Notes: generated by a model not told the origin, from the sequence alone. 64,000 nt of DNA from Paracidovorax konjaci (GCF_900112675.1 NZ_FOMQ01000003.1:62001-126000); one strand, 5' to 3'. Counted from the first letter of the stretch, positions 44,520-55,192 are shown. Program-made: numbers and translations.

Positions 44520-46529
44520 ATGACAGACAGCACGTCGACCGCCAACGGCGCGGCAGCGGATACGCGCATCGTGCGCGCCGCCATCCACCCCGCCATCGGC
44601 ATCTCCCGCGTAGGCAACAGCCGCGAAGCTTTCTACATCGGCCCCCAGGTGGTCCACCCGGCCGCCCAGGAACCGGGCTTCTACCGCGACGCGGCCGGCG
44701 CGCTCAAGCGCGAAGCGGCCGAGTTTCGGGTCTACGGCTACAACGCTGCCGGCGCGGTGGTCCGCGAACTGACCGCCGGTTCGGACGAGATCGCCTGGGA
44801 AGTGCACGTGGCCAACCGCAAGGCCGACTGGTACCAGTGGCAGATCGCCATGGACATCCCCGAGGCGGCCACCACCGTGCTGCCCCGCCGCAATGCCAAG
44901 AACACCACCGAGCGTGACACGCTGGCCATCGACGCCGGCGCGCAGCGCATCGCCGGCCGGAATGCACCGCCCGTGGCCTGCACGGGCCGCTTCACGGGCG
45001 TGCCGGTGCAGCTCGGCGAACTGCGCACCGACGCGCAGGGCCGCCTGCTGTTCCTGCCCGGCTATGGCATCTCCGCCTCGCCCACGGGCAGCCCGATCTA
45101 CATCGACGGAGACGACAACTCCTTCATCAATGCCGACGGCTGGTACGACGACACCTGCGACGGGCCCGTCTCGGCCACCGTGCGCGTGGACGGGCAGGCG
45201 GTTCCGGTAGAGCCGGCCTGGGTGGTCAGCGCACCGCCGAACTACGCACCGCAGGTCAAGGCCGAACGCACGCTCTACGATCTGCTGCAGGATCTGTACG
45301 TGCAGGCCGGCTGGGTAGCCGCGCCGGCCGAGGTTTCCTTCACCGACGACGTGTACCCTATCCTGCAGCGGCTCTCGGGCCTGCAGTGGGTGAACCAGGG
45401 CTTTGCGACGCAGTTCGGGCACAACGGCGCCTTCGACTTCGAGAGCCCCGCGTTCATCGAGCGGCTCTGCGCACTGCCTGCACCCGGAGCCTACGACCCG
45501 AACAAGGAACTGCGCCGGCAGGTGTTCAACAGCTTCCGGCCGCCGCAGCCGCAGGACGGCAACCAGTTGCCCTGGCCATGGCTTTACGGCGACGCGATGA
45601 CGCTGCCGGCCGGGCAGAGCCCGCGCCAGAACGCCAGCATCAGCCAGACCCAGAGCGACATCCTGGCGCGCTGGGCCGCGGGCCTGTTCACCGCGGACTG
45701 GGGCCGCACCCCGGTCCCGCCGGACTGCATCGAGGCCGTGCCTCTGCAGGACCAACCCGCCACGCTGGACCGCGCAGCGCTGGAGTTCTGCCTGGCCGAC
45801 GCCTTCCATCCCGGCTGCGAGCTGACCTGGCCCATGCGCCACCTGAGCCTCTACAGCGCCCCCTTCCGCATTCGCCGCCGGCCCGCCGGCGTGGCCGAGC
45901 CGGACTACGGCCCCACGCTCGACCAGGTCACCGCGCTCTCGGGCCACGGCCCGCTGAACGCCCAGGGGCCGGGCGACCTCAACCGCTGGATGGGGCTTCC
46001 CTGGCAGGCCGACACCGCTTGGTGCCGCGCCGGCTACGACACGCACTACGACCCGTTCGCACCCGCGTTCTGGCCGGCCCGCGTGCCCAACCAGGTGCTC
46101 ACCGAGCAGGATTACGCCATCGTCGTCGATCCGCACCAGCCCATCGAGCGCCGCATCGCGGCCTTCACCAACCGCACCGACTGGAACAAGCCCCTGCGCG
46201 GCTCCACGGCCGAAGTGATGACCACGATGGTCCGCATCTTCGGATCGATGGGACTGCTCGAAGTGCGCCCGGGCGTCCGGGGCGATGCGCGCTTTCCCGA
46301 GCGGATGATGGTCGCGGCATACGGCCCCGACGTACCGCCCATGGATGCACGCAGCGCCGTGGACGGCACCCCGCCGATGCTGCAGGGCAAGGCGCAACTG
46401 CTGGGCGAGGAGGCCGCCACGCCCGGACAGGAGGCCGCGCCTGCACTCCCGCCGGGCGCCAACTTCCGCTCGCACGAGGAGGCCCGCCGCGCACCCTTGC
46501 CGGTGCGCAAGGGGCCGCCACGGTCGTGA
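44520..46529 (+). CDS. LodA/GoxA-like quinoprotein amino acid oxidase
   Basis: A 669-residue protein of the LodA family (L-lysine epsilon-oxidase, glycine oxidase GoxA), in which a tryptophan is modified to cysteine tryptophylquinone. It starts as family members do: [20 protein letters not shown]. The likely cofactor pair is Cys433 in [11 protein letters not shown] and Trp495 in GLPWQADT, 62 residues apart, as in LodA. Products are the oxidised amino acid, ammonia and hydrogen peroxide. The substrate is unknown. The stop overlaps the start of the next gene, the flavoprotein needed for cofactor maturation. Confidence 0.85.
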   Translation: MTDSTSTANGAAADTRIVRAAIHPAIGISRVGNSREAFYIGPQVVHPAAQEPGFYRDAAGALKREAAEFRVYGYNAAGAVVRELTAGSDEIAWEVHVANRKADWYQWQIAMDIPEAATTVLPRRNAKNTTERDTLAIDAGAQRIAGRNAPPVACTGRFTGVPVQLGELRTDAQGRLLFLPGYGISASPTGSPIYIDGDDNSFINADGWYDDTCDGPVSATVRVDGQAVPVEPAWVVSAPPNYAPQVKAERTLYDLLQDLYVQAGWVAAPAEVSFTDDVYPILQRLSGLQWVNQGFATQFGHNGAFDFESPAFIERLCALPAPGAYDPNKELRRQVFNSFRPPQPQDGNQLPWPWLYGDAMTLPAGQSPRQNASISQTQSDILARWAAGLFTADWGRTPVPPDCIEAVPLQDQPATLDRAALEFCLADAFHPGCELTWPMRHLSLYSAPFRIRRRPAGVAEPDYGPTLDQVTALSGHGPLNAQGPGDLNRWMGLPWQADTAWCRAGYDTHYDPFAPAFWPARVPNQVLTEQDYAIVVDPHQPIERRIAAFTNRTDWNKPLRGSTAEVMTTMVRIFGSMGLLEVRPGVRGDARFPERMMVAAYGPDVPPMDARSAVDGTPPMLQGKAQLLGEEAATPGQEAAPALPPGANFRSHEEARRAPLPVRKGPPRS

Positions 46530-47770
46530 TGCCGGGCCGCATGCCGCCCGAGCCCTCCGGGGCGGCGGGTGGCCGGAGTGTTTCCGGCGCACCGTTCGAT
46601 GCCGCCATCGCCGGGGGCGGGCCGGCAGGCGCGGCCTGCGCCATCGTGCTGGCCCGCGCGGGCTGGCGCGTGCTGCTGGCCGACGCTGGCGACGGCAGCG
46701 TGGCGCGCGTTGGCGAGAACCTGCCGCCCGCCGTTTTCAGCCTGCTGGCGGAACTGGGCCTGCGCGACCAGGTGCTCGCGGATGGGCACCGGCCCAGCCA
46801 CGGCAGCTGGTCCTTCTGGGGCGACAGCGCCGGCCATGCCAGCGACACCCTGCGGCACCTCCAGGGCGACGGGCTCCAGCTCGACCGCGCAGGCTTCGAC
46901 GCGCGCCTGCGTGGCGCAGCCTCCCTGGCCGGCGCCCAGGTCTGCCTGGCGACGCACCTGCAGATCGATCCACCGGCGCAAGGCGCGCCGAGGCACCACA
47001 TCCGGGCGCGCCAGGCCGGTGGCGCCACCGACGCCGCCGAGGCACGCTGGTTCGTCGATGCCACGGGTCGGGCCTCGGCCCCCTCCATCCGGCTGGGCGC
47101 TCAGCGGATCGGCCATGACGCACTGATCGCCTTCCACCAGCGGCTGCGCAGCCCCGGGCACGGCGACCGCGACGGCCGCACCTGGGTCGAGGCGGTCCCG
47201 GACGGCTGGTGGTACAGCGCCCTGCTACCCGGCGGAGACCGGCTGGTGGCGCTGCTCGGCGATGCCGACCTGCTCGACCGCCGCGAACTGCTGGCCGATG
47301 GCGGCCTGTGGCGCAGGCTCCAGTCCACCGAACGCCTGAGCGCGCTGTGCACCGCCCACGGCTACCAGCCGGGGGCCGCCGCGCAGGGGGCCGATGCCAG
47401 CAGCTCCGAGCTGGACCGTGCCGCGGGAAAGCGCTGGCTGGCCGTGGGCGACGCCGCGCTGGCCTTCGATCCGCTGTCCTCAAAAGGCATCGGCAACGCG
47501 CTCTATACCGGTCTGCGCGCCGCGCAGGCGATGCTGGCCGAAGACGGCGGCGATGCCCTGGCCACGGCCCGGTATGCCGGGCACCTGCGCTCCATACACC
47601 ACGTCTACCGCGCCCAGCTGGCCCACGTCTATGCCGCGGAGCAGCGCTGGGCCTCAGCGCCGTTCTGGGCCCGCCGTCATGCGGCGAGGTTGCCATTGCC
47701 GGTGGCCGCTACACTGGCCTCGGCGGGCTCGCCCCGCGCTGCCGCCGGACGGCCTGCCCCTCGGCCTTGA
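46529..47770 (+). CDS. LodB-like FAD-dependent maturase
   Basis: A 413-residue flavoprotein of the LodB type that helps form the quinone cofactor in the LodA-type partner. The N-terminal FAD-binding motif is FDAAIAGGGPAGAACAIVLA. The second FAD motif is WLAVGDAALAFDPLSSKGIG, typical of tryptophan halogenase-like monooxygenases. It overlaps the previous stop (TGATG), giving tight coupling. It ends with an Ala/Pro-rich tail that may be an artefact of the high GC content. Confidence 0.85.
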   Translation: MPGRMPPEPSGAAGGRSVSGAPFDAAIAGGGPAGAACAIVLARAGWRVLLADAGDGSVARVGENLPPAVFSLLAELGLRDQVLADGHRPSHGSWSFWGDSAGHASDTLRHLQGDGLQLDRAGFDARLRGAASLAGAQVCLATHLQIDPPAQGAPRHHIRARQAGGATDAAEARWFVDATGRASAPSIRLGAQRIGHDALIAFHQRLRSPGHGDRDGRTWVEAVPDGWWYSALLPGGDRLVALLGDADLLDRRELLADGGLWRRLQSTERLSALCTAHGYQPGAAAQGADASSSELDRAAGKRWLAVGDAALAFDPLSSKGIGNALYTGLRAAQAMLAEDGGDALATARYAGHLRSIHHVYRAQLAHVYAAEQRWASAPFWARRHAARLPLPVAATLASAGSPRAAAGRPAPRP

Positions 47771-47866
47771 AGCCAGCGCCGCCCTCCCCCCCCTACCGGC
47801 CCGCAGACTCGCGGGCCGCATCGTCCGATCGTTCAGCCGGTCACGGCATACCAGGAGATTCCCGCC

Positions 47867-48637
47867 ATGCGCGTCGAGGGCAAATCCATCATCGTCACCG
47901 GGGCCGGCGGCGGCATCGGCGAAGGCATCGCCCGGCGGCTGGCCGCCGAGGGCGGCCGCGTCATCGTGAACGACATCCTGCCGGAAGCTGCAGAGCGCGT
48001 GGCCCAGGCCATCCGCGACGGTGGAGGCGCCGCCCATGCCTTTGCCGCCGACATGACGCGTTCGCAAGAGGTGCTCGCCCTCGTGGCCGAGGCCGTGGTG
48101 CGCCACGGCGCGCTCGACGTGATGGTCAACAACGTCGGCTGGACCCACCGCAACCGCCCGATGCTCGAAGTGCCCGAGGAGGAGTTCGACCGCGTCTACG
48201 CGGTCAACGTCAAGAGCATCTACCTGTCGGCCCTGCATGCGGTGCCCGCGATGCGTGCCAACCCGGAGCGGCGCGGCGGCAGCTTCATCAACATCGCCTC
48301 CACGGCCGGGCTGCGGCCCCGCCCGGGCCTCACCTGGTACAACGGCTCCAAGGCCGCCGTCATCATTACCAGCAAATCCATGGCCGCCGAACTGGGGCCG
48401 GACAACATCCGCGTGAACTGCATCAACCCCGTGTTCAACCCCGACACCGGACTCGCCGCCGAGTTCGCGGGCGGCCCGCTGGACGAGGCGCGGCGTGCCC
48501 GCTTCCTGTCCACCATTCCGCTGGGCCGTTTCTCCACGGCCCTCGACGTGGCCAACGCCGCCCTCTACCTTGCCAGCGACGAGGCTGCCTTCGTGAGCGG
48601 CACCTGCATCGAGGTGGATGGCGCCCGCTGCGTCTGA
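47867..48637 (+). CDS. Short-chain dehydrogenase/reductase
   Basis: A 256-residue SDR enzyme using NAD(P)H. The motif TGAGGGIG binds the cofactor, NNVG is the central Asn motif, and the catalytic residues are Ser in NIASTAG and Tyr-Lys in YNGSK. The C-terminus FVSGTCIEVDGARCV is typical of the 3-oxoacyl reductase or sugar dehydrogenase-like branch. The substrate is not known. It starts 97 bp after the LodB-like gene and may be independent of it. Confidence 0.9.
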   Translation: MRVEGKSIIVTGAGGGIGEGIARRLAAEGGRVIVNDILPEAAERVAQAIRDGGGAAHAFAADMTRSQEVLALVAEAVVRHGALDVMVNNVGWTHRNRPMLEVPEEEFDRVYAVNVKSIYLSALHAVPAMRANPERRGGSFINIASTAGLRPRPGLTWYNGSKAAVIITSKSMAAELGPDNIRVNCINPVFNPDTGLAAEFAGGPLDEARRARFLSTIPLGRFSTALDVANAALYLASDEAAFVSGTCIEVDGARCV

Positions 48638-48734
48638 ACCGCGGACGGGCCCGCAGCGCCCACCGGATTGACGGATGTCAAATCCGGACCGTTCGGGCGA
48701 TACCCCTACGGCGGCCATGCGGCAGAATCCTCCC

Positions 48735-49877
48735 ATGGCCGAACGTGTGATTCCCCTCGTGGACCAGCGCATTGCGGCGCTGAGGCCCCGCGTTCCCGAA
48801 GGCCCGCTCGCTGCGCCCTCCGGCGGGCTCAGCGATGCCCTCGGCCGCCCGCTGCGCGATTTGCGCATCAGCGTCACCGACCGCTGCAATTTCCGCTGCA
48901 GCTACTGCATGCCGAAGGAAGTGTTCGGCAAGGACTATCCCTATCTGGCGCACAGCGACCTGCTGAGCTTCGAGGAAATTACGCGCCTGGCCCGCGTTTT
49001 CCTTGCCCATGGGGTGCGCAAGATCCGCCTCACGGGCGGCGAGCCCCTGCTGCGCCGGCACCTCGAAAACCTGGTGGAGCAACTGGCCCGACTGCACACG
49101 GCCGAAGGCCGGGTGCCCGACCTGACCCTGACCACCAATGGATCGCTCCTCGCGCGCAAGGCGCAGGCACTGAGGAGCGCCGGGCTCGCGCGGCTCACGG
49201 TCAGCCTCGACAGCCTGCAGGACTCCGTCTTCCGCCGCATGAACGATGTGGACTTTCCCGTGGCCGAGGTGCTGGGAGGCATCGAGGCCGCGCAACGCGC
49301 GGGCTTCGAGCGCATCAAGGTCAACATGGTGGTCAAACGCGGCACGAACGACCATGAGATCGTGCCCATGGCGCGCCATTTCCGGGGTGCCGGCATCACG
49401 CTGCGCTTCATCGAGTACATGGACGTGGGCGCCACCAACGGGTGGCGCATGGGCGAGGTGCTGCCATCCGCCGACGTGATCGCGCGGCTGCGCGAACACC
49501 TTCCGCTCGTGCCCCTTGCGCCTGCCGCCCCCGGCGAAACCGCGGAGCGGTGGGGCTATGCCGACGCCCAGGGCCGGTACGACCCGGCGCTCGGCGAAGT
49601 GGGCACCATCAGCAGCGTGACCCGCGCTTTCTGCGGCGACTGCAACCGCGCCAGACTGTCGATGGAAGGCAAGCTGTACCTGTGCCTGTTCGCCACCCAG
49701 GGCTGGGACCTGCGCACGCTGCTGCGCGGCGGCGCGGACGATACCGAAATGGCTGCGGCCATCGCGGGCATCTGGCAAGGGCGCACGGACCGCTACTCCG
49801 AACTGCGCGGCCTGTTGCCCGCCGATGCAGGGGTAGCCGCCGCTCGCCGTGTCGAAATGAGCTACATCGGCGGATGA
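48735..49877 (+). CDS. moaA: GTP 3',8-cyclase MoaA
   Basis: A 380-residue radical SAM enzyme for the first step of molybdenum cofactor synthesis, cyclising [17 protein letters not shown] holds the N-terminal iron-sulfur cluster Cys triad, [11 protein letters not shown] and a later Cys ([10 protein letters not shown]) hold the C-terminal cluster, and the protein ends in the typical Gly-Gly. The first 30 residues are longer than in E. coli. It is followed by mobA, a GNAT gene and moeA on the same strand, so a cofactor cluster is likely. Confidence 0.95.
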   Translation: MAERVIPLVDQRIAALRPRVPEGPLAAPSGGLSDALGRPLRDLRISVTDRCNFRCSYCMPKEVFGKDYPYLAHSDLLSFEEITRLARVFLAHGVRKIRLTGGEPLLRRHLENLVEQLARLHTAEGRVPDLTLTTNGSLLARKAQALRSAGLARLTVSLDSLQDSVFRRMNDVDFPVAEVLGGIEAAQRAGFERIKVNMVVKRGTNDHEIVPMARHFRGAGITLRFIEYMDVGATNGWRMGEVLPSADVIARLREHLPLVPLAPAAPGETAERWGYADAQGRYDPALGEVGTISSVTRAFCGDCNRARLSMEGKLYLCLFATQGWDLRTLLRGGADDTEMAAAIAGIWQGRTDRYSELRGLLPADAGVAAARRVEMSYIGG

Positions 49878-49983
49878 AGCACGAAGAGCCCATGCCAGCG
49901 CCGATGCGCCCCGGCCCCTGCTGCCGGGCCGGCCGTGGCTGCGCCGCGGCACGCGCTGCGCCTGCGCGGCGTAGGGACCTGCC

Positions 49984-50619
49984 GTGATCGCACGCGCAGA
50001 CATCGCCGGCATGGTGCTTGCCGGAGGCCAGGGTTCCCGCATGGGCGGGCTGGACAAGGGCCTCCAGCGTTTCCAGGGCGTCCCGCTCGCGGTGCATGCG
50101 CTGGAGCGGCTGCGCCCGCAGGTAGGCGCCGGAAAGCTATCGATCAACGCCAACCGTAACCTCGATGCCTATGCGGGCTTCGGCGTGCCCGTAGTGGCCG
50201 ACACCCTCGCGAACCACCCCGGCCCCCTGGCAGGCCTGCTGACTGGCCTGGTGCATTGCAACGCACCCTGGCTGCTGACCGTGCCCTGCGACACGCCCCG
50301 CTTTCCGCCCGATCTGGCACAGCGGCTGGCGGAGGCCGCCACACAGGCGCGAGCGGCCATTGCCATTGCGGCCGCACCGGAAACTTCGGGCGGAGCCGAC
50401 CCGGCCCTGCGGTTCCATCCCGTGGCCTGCCTGCTGAGCGTGGCGCTGCGGGAAGACCTCCGCGAATACCTGGCCGACGGAGGCCGCAGGGTCATGGACT
50501 GGATCGCGCGCCACCCGTTCGCCACGGCCGCATTCGACCAGCCGGGCGACGATCCGCAGGCATTCCGCAACGCCAACACACTGGCCGAATTGCGCCTGCT
50601 GGAGACCCTGGCACCATGA
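49984..50619 (+). CDS. mobA: Molybdenum cofactor guanylyltransferase MobA
   Basis: A 211-residue enzyme that links GMP to molybdopterin to form the guanine dinucleotide cofactor used by DMSO-reductase-type enzymes. MVLAGGQGSRMGGLDKGLQ is the nucleotidyltransferase signature, and LLTVPCDTPRFPP carries the metal Asp. The start is GTG at 49984. The last four bases overlap the start of the GNAT gene. Confidence 0.9.
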   Translation: MIARADIAGMVLAGGQGSRMGGLDKGLQRFQGVPLAVHALERLRPQVGAGKLSINANRNLDAYAGFGVPVVADTLANHPGPLAGLLTGLVHCNAPWLLTVPCDTPRFPPDLAQRLAEAATQARAAIAIAAAPETSGGADPALRFHPVACLLSVALREDLREYLADGGRRVMDWIARHPFATAAFDQPGDDPQAFRNANTLAELRLLETLAP

Positions 50620-51203
50620 CCGCCGAGCCGATCGAGTTCCGTGCAGGCCCACGCTTTCTGCGCATCGCCGTGCTGGACGCCATGCATGTGCACGCCTACA
50701 AAGCCTTGCGGGATGCCGCACTGCACGATGCACCGGAGGCCTTCACGTCCGACCACGCCAGCGCGGTGCGACGCACCGCCGAGTCGTATGCCGGGCGCTT
50801 CGGTCCTCCGCCGTCCGGCACTTTCTTTCTCGGAGCTTTCGATACCGCCACGGAAGAACTGCTGGGCAGCATCGGTTGCGAGCGCGAAGAGCGCTTGCAG
50901 CAGCGCCATTGCGCCCATGTGGTGGGGATGATGGTTTCCACCGCCGCGCAGCGCTGCGGCATCGGCCGGAAGTTGCTGCGCGAGTGCCTGCGCATTGCAG
51001 AGCAGGTGGAGGGCCTCGACCAACTGCTGCTCACGGTGACGGCGATGAACGGGCACAGCGTCCGGCTCTACGAGAGCGAGGGCTTCCGGGCCTGGGGCCT
51101 GTTGCCGCGTGCCATCGTGGTGGCTGGCACCGCTTACGACAAACTCCACATGGCCCGTCCGCTGCATTCCGCCGCGCAGGCCGATGCACCGGCGTCCCCC
51201 TGA
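50616..51203 (+). CDS. GNAT-family acetyltransferase
   Basis: A 195-residue N-acetyltransferase. The acetyl-CoA site is visible as VVGMMVSTAAQRCGIGRKLL (Q/R-x-x-G-x-G/A pattern), followed by LTVTAMNGHSVRLYESEGFR, the usual C-terminal motif. Substrate unknown. It is coupled to mobA by a 4-bp overlap and followed by moeA after 18 bp, so it is part of the molybdenum cofactor run, though a role there is not established. Confidence 0.9.
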   Translation: MTAEPIEFRAGPRFLRIAVLDAMHVHAYKALRDAALHDAPEAFTSDHASAVRRTAESYAGRFGPPPSGTFFLGAFDTATEELLGSIGCEREERLQQRHCAHVVGMMVSTAAQRCGIGRKLLRECLRIAEQVEGLDQLLLTVTAMNGHSVRLYESEGFRAWGLLPRAIVVAGTAYDKLHMARPLHSAAQADAPASP

Positions 51204-51221
51204 ACTGCGGAGCAAAGCGCA

Positions 51222-52574
51222 ATGACCTCCCCCACCGCTGAGTCGCCTTTTTCCGGGCCAGCACCATCGGCGGCACTCGCTGGTGGCCGGACCGCTTCCG
51301 ACCTGCCGGTGGAAGCGGTGCATGCCCTGCTCTCCAACCTTACGTCCACGCCGGTCGGCGATGTGGAGGAAGTCGGCATCTTCGCCGCGCTCGACCGCGT
51401 GCTGGCGCGGGACATCGTCTCCCCCATGGACGTGCCGCCCCACGACAACTCCGCCATGGATGGTTTCGCCTTCGATGGCTCGGCCTTGGTACTGGGGCAG
51501 ACACTCTCGCTGCAGGTGGTGGGCACCGTGCCGGCCGGGCACCGTTGGTCCAGCCCCCTGGAACCGGGCCAGTGCGTCCGCATCATGACCGGTGCCGCGA
51601 TGCCCGAAGGGCTGGACACCGTGGTCCCGCAGGAAGCGGCCATTGGCCGAAGCGGCGCCAACGGCGCGGAAATCGCCGAGGTCCCGCCCGGCGCAGTGCG
51701 GCGCGGCGACCACCGGCGGCGCGCAGGGGAAGACCTGGCGCGCGGCCGTCCCGCCCTCCAGCGCGGTGCCTCGATCACCCCGGCCGCGCTGGGCCTGATC
51801 GCCAGCCTGGGGTTGGCCTCGGTTCCGGTTTTCCGCCGGTTGCGCGTCGCGTTCTTCTCGACGGGCGATGAAATCCTGAGCCTCGGCACGCCCTGGCGCG
51901 AAGGAGCCGTGTACGACAGCAACCGCTACACCTTGTTCGGCCTGTTGGTGCGAATGGGGGTGGAGCCCGTCGATCTCGGCGCCGTGCCGGACCAGCCCCA
52001 GGCCCTGGAAGCGACCCTGCGCGCAGCCGCGTCGCACGCGGATGCCATCGTGACCAGTGGCGGGGTCAGCGCAGGCGTGGCCGACCATACCCGCACATTG
52101 CTGGACCGCCTGGGCAGCGTGGACTTCTGGCGCATCGCCATGCGCCCGGGCCGGCCCATGGCGGCAGGCCGCATACCTCGCACGGAAGACCCGGGCCGCA
52201 CTGGCCTGCAGGACGGCACCGGTACCGTCCTGTTCGCCTTGCCAGGCAACCCGGTGGCCGCCATGGTGGCCTTTCTGGTGTTCGTGCGCCCGGCGCTGTG
52301 GCGCATGATGGGCAGCACCCGGACTGCGCCGCCTGCGCTGCGCGCCCTGGCGGCCGAGCCGCTGAACAAGCGCCCCGGGCGGACCGAGTACCAGCGCGGC
52401 ATCGTTTTCCAGGAGGGGGACGGCAGCCTGCGCGTGCGCACCACCGGCCCCCAGGGATCGGCATTGCTGAGTTCGATGGTGCAGGCGCATGGGCTCATCG
52501 TGTTGCCGCACGACCGTGGCCCCGTGGCCTCGGGCGAAACCGTGGACGTGCTGCTGTTTGACGGCATGCTCTGA
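51222..52574 (+). CDS. moeA: Molybdopterin molybdenumtransferase MoeA
   Basis: A 450-residue MoeA protein that inserts molybdate into molybdopterin. Family features are MDVPPHDNSAMDGFAF, RIMTGAAMPEGLDTVV, FFSTGDEILSLG, and DAIVTSGGVSAGVADHT, the molybdopterin-binding region. The end part (FALPGNPVAAMVAFLVFVRP) is the conserved MoeA C-terminal segment. Short internal insert near 51700 is Arg-rich. It follows the GNAT gene with 18 bp between. Confidence 0.95.
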   Translation: MTSPTAESPFSGPAPSAALAGGRTASDLPVEAVHALLSNLTSTPVGDVEEVGIFAALDRVLARDIVSPMDVPPHDNSAMDGFAFDGSALVLGQTLSLQVVGTVPAGHRWSSPLEPGQCVRIMTGAAMPEGLDTVVPQEAAIGRSGANGAEIAEVPPGAVRRGDHRRRAGEDLARGRPALQRGASITPAALGLIASLGLASVPVFRRLRVAFFSTGDEILSLGTPWREGAVYDSNRYTLFGLLVRMGVEPVDLGAVPDQPQALEATLRAAASHADAIVTSGGVSAGVADHTRTLLDRLGSVDFWRIAMRPGRPMAAGRIPRTEDPGRTGLQDGTGTVLFALPGNPVAAMVAFLVFVRPALWRMMGSTRTAPPALRALAAEPLNKRPGRTEYQRGIVFQEGDGSLRVRTTGPQGSALLSSMVQAHGLIVLPHDRGPVASGETVDVLLFDGML

Positions 52575-52641
52575 CACCGTGGCCGGCCACGCGCGGCTTA
52601 GGCTCAGGCCATCTTTCCCACCTTCGACCGAAAGCCCCGCC

Positions 52642-52995
52642 ATGCCCTATACCGCACAGCACCTCGCCACCTCCCCCACGCGGGAGGAGATCGACCGCCT
52701 TCAGGGCCCTGCGGTCCTGGAATTCGGTACGCCCTGGTGCGGCTTCTGCCAGCGCGCCCAGCCGCTCATCGAAGCCGCGCTGAAAGAGCATGGCAACGTA
52801 CAGCACATCAAGGTGGAGGACGGGCCGGGCCGCCCTCTGGGCCGCAGCTTCGGCGTGAAGCTCTGGCCCACGCTCGTGTTCCTGCGCGATGGCAAGGAAA
52901 TCGATCGGCAGGTACGGCCGCAGGATCTCGCGGCGGTGCAGTCCGGCATGCACGCCATCGTCCACGCGCCAGCCATCAGCATCGGACCGGCCTGA
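52642..52995 (+). CDS. Thioredoxin-like protein
   Basis: A 117-residue thioredoxin-fold protein with active site PWCGFCQRAQP; the usual WCGPC is altered to WCGFC, as in several thioredoxin-like proteins. It has VKLWPTLVFLRDGKE with the conserved cis-Pro. No signal peptide, so it is cytoplasmic. It may reduce disulfides of partner enzymes. It is 67 bp after moeA, close enough to share its transcript. Confidence 0.85.
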   Translation: MPYTAQHLATSPTREEIDRLQGPAVLEFGTPWCGFCQRAQPLIEAALKEHGNVQHIKVEDGPGRPLGRSFGVKLWPTLVFLRDGKEIDRQVRPQDLAAVQSGMHAIVHAPAISIGPA

Positions 52996-53052
52996 TCGCA
53001 TGTGCATCGGCTGTGCGGCAGCCAGATGAGCAAGGTGCGCCCTGCCGGCGCT

Positions 53053-53502
53053 TCAGCCGCGGCCTAGCACCTTGTCCACCCCTTTGTTGGCGAGTGCATC
53101 CGCCCGCTCGTTGCCCGGGTCGCCTGCGTGTCCCTTCACCCAGCGCCAGTCGATCACATGGCCGCTCTGGGCCACCAGTTCATCGAGCCGCTTCCACAGC
53201 TCCACGTTCTTCACGGGCTGACCGGCCGCCGTGCGCCAGCCCTTCTTCTTCCAGCCCTGGATCCACTCGGTGATGCCTTTGCGCACGTATTGGCTGTCGA
53301 GGTAGAGCGTCACCGCGCAGGGTCGTTTGAGCGCGGCGAGGGCTTCGATCACCGCAAGCAGCTCCATGCGGTTGTTGGTGGTGCCCAGCTCGCCTCCGAA
53401 CAATTCCTTCTCCAACGCTCCCGAGCGCAATATCGCCCCCCATCCGCCCGGGCCAGGGTTGCCCTTGCATGCCCCGTCGGTGTAGATCACTACCTGATTC
53501 AA
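53053..53502 (-). CDS. rnhA: Ribonuclease HI
   Basis: A 149-residue ribonuclease that degrades RNA in RNA-DNA hybrids. [17 protein letters not shown] gives the first active-site Asp, [12 protein letters not shown] the Glu, [12 protein letters not shown] the second Asp and [13 protein letters not shown] the last. No ATG is available; the TTG at 53502 gives the start MNQVVIYTD, in line with E. coli RnhA (MLKQVEIFTDG), and it overlaps the previous stop (TTGA), which supports coupled translation. Confidence 0.9.
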   Translation of the reverse strand: MNQVVIYTDGACKGNPGPGGWGAILRSGALEKELFGGELGTTNNRMELLAVIEALAALKRPCAVTLYLDSQYVRKGITEWIQGWKKKGWRTAAGQPVKNVELWKRLDELVAQSGHVIDWRWVKGHAGDPGNERADALANKGVDKVLGRG

Positions 53503-54407
53503 AACTCGCTCGCTTCCGTTGTCGTTCGATGGTTCATCGGGTTCCCGTGGCCGCCAACCCTGCCCTTCAGGCCATTGCGCTGTGCCACGGATACAGGGGC
53601 CGCCCGGCCCTGGGGCGCCGTGCCCGTTCGCCAGGAGGGCTCCAGCAGGCGCATGCCATGCACGCGCTTGACGGCCACCACCATGTAGGCGGCCCCGAGT
53701 ATCGGCCACCAGCGCGCGCCCACCGCGTCCAGCCATTCATAGCGCTGCAGCCAGCGTGTGCTGCGCACCGCCGGACGGTAAGCACCGAAGCTGATGGTCT
53801 CGATCTCGAAATTCAGCAGCCGCAGCCAATCGCGCAGCCGCCAATGCCCGATGAACTCGCCCACATCGGGCAGATAGAGCTTGCCGCCCGCGCCCAGCCG
53901 CTGGTAGAGGCGGGTCCGGCGCTGGCGCAGCCCCCAGAGGCTGGCAGGATTGAGGCCGCTCACCACTAGCCGTCCCTCGGGCATGAGCACGCGGTGCACT
54001 TCGCGAAGCGCCGCGTGCGGATCGGCGCTGAGCTCCAGTGCATGGGGCAGCAGCACGAGGTCCAGGCTGTTTTCGGGAAACGGCAGCGCAACAGGATCGG
54101 CCAGCAGCGCCGTGCGGACGGCGTCCTGGCGCGCACCGCCCCATGCGGCTCCCGGTCCCGCGAACGGTGCTTCGACGCCGCCTGCCATCGGCGGCCAGAG
54201 CAGCGCCTCCGCGGCCCCCAGGGCCAGCCAGCGGTGCGGCATACGGTTGGCCCTCAATCCGGACAGGCCCGGCATTCCGAGCTGAAGCGCGTGGTAACCG
54301 AACACATCGGCCACCATCTCGTCGTAACGCTCCTGCTCCCACGCCAGCAGGTAACGGCCGGGCGGTGAGTCGAACCAATGGTGCAAACCTATAATTTCGT
54401 CGCTCAT
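53499..54407 (-). CDS. Class I SAM-dependent methyltransferase
   Basis: A 302-residue methyltransferase of the Methyltransf_11 type. The N-terminus ([18 protein letters not shown], then [15 protein letters not shown]) and the core [20 protein letters not shown] and [20 protein letters not shown] are typical of a conserved group that sits near rnhA and gloB in betaproteobacteria. Substrate is not known. It starts at the ATG at 54407, whose bases overlap the gloB start on the other strand. Confidence 0.85.
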   Translation of the reverse strand: MSDEIIGLHHWFDSPPGRYLLAWEQERYDEMVADVFGYHALQLGMPGLSGLRANRMPHRWLALGAAEALLWPPMAGGVEAPFAGPGAAWGGARQDAVRTALLADPVALPFPENSLDLVLLPHALELSADPHAALREVHRVLMPEGRLVVSGLNPASLWGLRQRRTRLYQRLGAGGKLYLPDVGEFIGHWRLRDWLRLLNFEIETISFGAYRPAVRSTRWLQRYEWLDAVGARWWPILGAAYMVVAVKRVHGMRLLEPSWRTGTAPQGRAAPVSVAQRNGLKGRVGGHGNPMNHRTTTEASEF

Positions 54408-55188
54408 GAACTTGCTGCCGCTGCCCGCTTTCACCGACAACTACATCTGGATGCTGCACGACGGGCGTTCCGCCATCGTGGTCGATCCGGGGGAGGCCGG
54501 CCCGGTGCTGCAGGCTCTGCAGCACCAGGGCCTGGCGTTGCAGGCGATTCTAGTCACCCACCACCACGGCGATCATGTCGGCGGCGTGGCAGAACTGCGC
54601 AGCGCCACCGGTGCCGCCGTCCTCGGGCCGGCGCGAGAAACCCTTCCGGAACCGGTGCAGCGGCTCTCGGACGGCGATGTGGTCGAAGTGCTGGGCCTGC
54701 GCATGGTCGTGATCGACGTTCCTGGCCATACGGCAGGCCACATCGCCTACTACGGGGCGGATGCACCGGGGGGCCCTCTTCTTTTCTGTGGCGATACCCT
54801 GTTTTCCGGAGGGTGCGGCCGGCTTTTCGAAGGCACTCCGGAGCAGATGCAGCACTCCCTGGACCGGCTGGGCGCCCTGCCTCCGGAAACCCGCGTGTGC
54901 TGCGCCCATGAATACACACTTTCGAACCTTGCTTTCGCCAGGGCCGTGGAACCCGTCAATCCCGCGCTGCTCCAGTACAGCCGGGAATGCGAGACGCGCC
55001 GGTCCGAAGGCCAGCCCACCCTGCCTTCGCGCATCGGCACGGAGCGCGACGTCAACCCCTTCCTGCGCACCCGCGAGCCCGCCGTGGCCCGTGCAGCGCA
55101 GGCTTTCGATGCCCATGTCGACACCGCCGAGCCTGCCTCCGTGCTGGCCGCCTTGCGGCAATGGAAAAACGAATTCCGACCCTTCTGA
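54406..55188 (+). CDS. gloB: Hydroxyacylglutathione hydrolase (glyoxalase II)
   Basis: A 260-residue metallo-beta-lactamase-fold enzyme that hydrolyses S-lactoylglutathione, the last step of methylglyoxal detoxification. It begins [20 protein letters not shown], like E. coli Glo[11 protein letters not shown] is the binuclear zinc motif; further ligands are in HTAGH and [12 protein letters not shown]. The ATG at 54406 shares two bases with the methyltransferase start on the other strand. A lytic transglycosylase gene follows after 4 bp. Confidence 0.95.
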   Translation: MNLLPLPAFTDNYIWMLHDGRSAIVVDPGEAGPVLQALQHQGLALQAILVTHHHGDHVGGVAELRSATGAAVLGPARETLPEPVQRLSDGDVVEVLGLRMVVIDVPGHTAGHIAYYGADAPGGPLLFCGDTLFSGGCGRLFEGTPEQMQHSLDRLGALPPETRVCCAHEYTLSNLAFARAVEPVNPALLQYSRECETRRSEGQPTLPSRIGTERDVNPFLRTREPAVARAAQAFDAHVDTAEPASVLAALRQWKNEFRPF

Positions 55189-55192
55189 CCCC

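Noticed and set aside
44463-46592. Long minus-strand frame opposite the LodA-like gene
   Set aside because: Composition typical of antisense frames; the plus-strand LodA signature and cofactor residues are clear.
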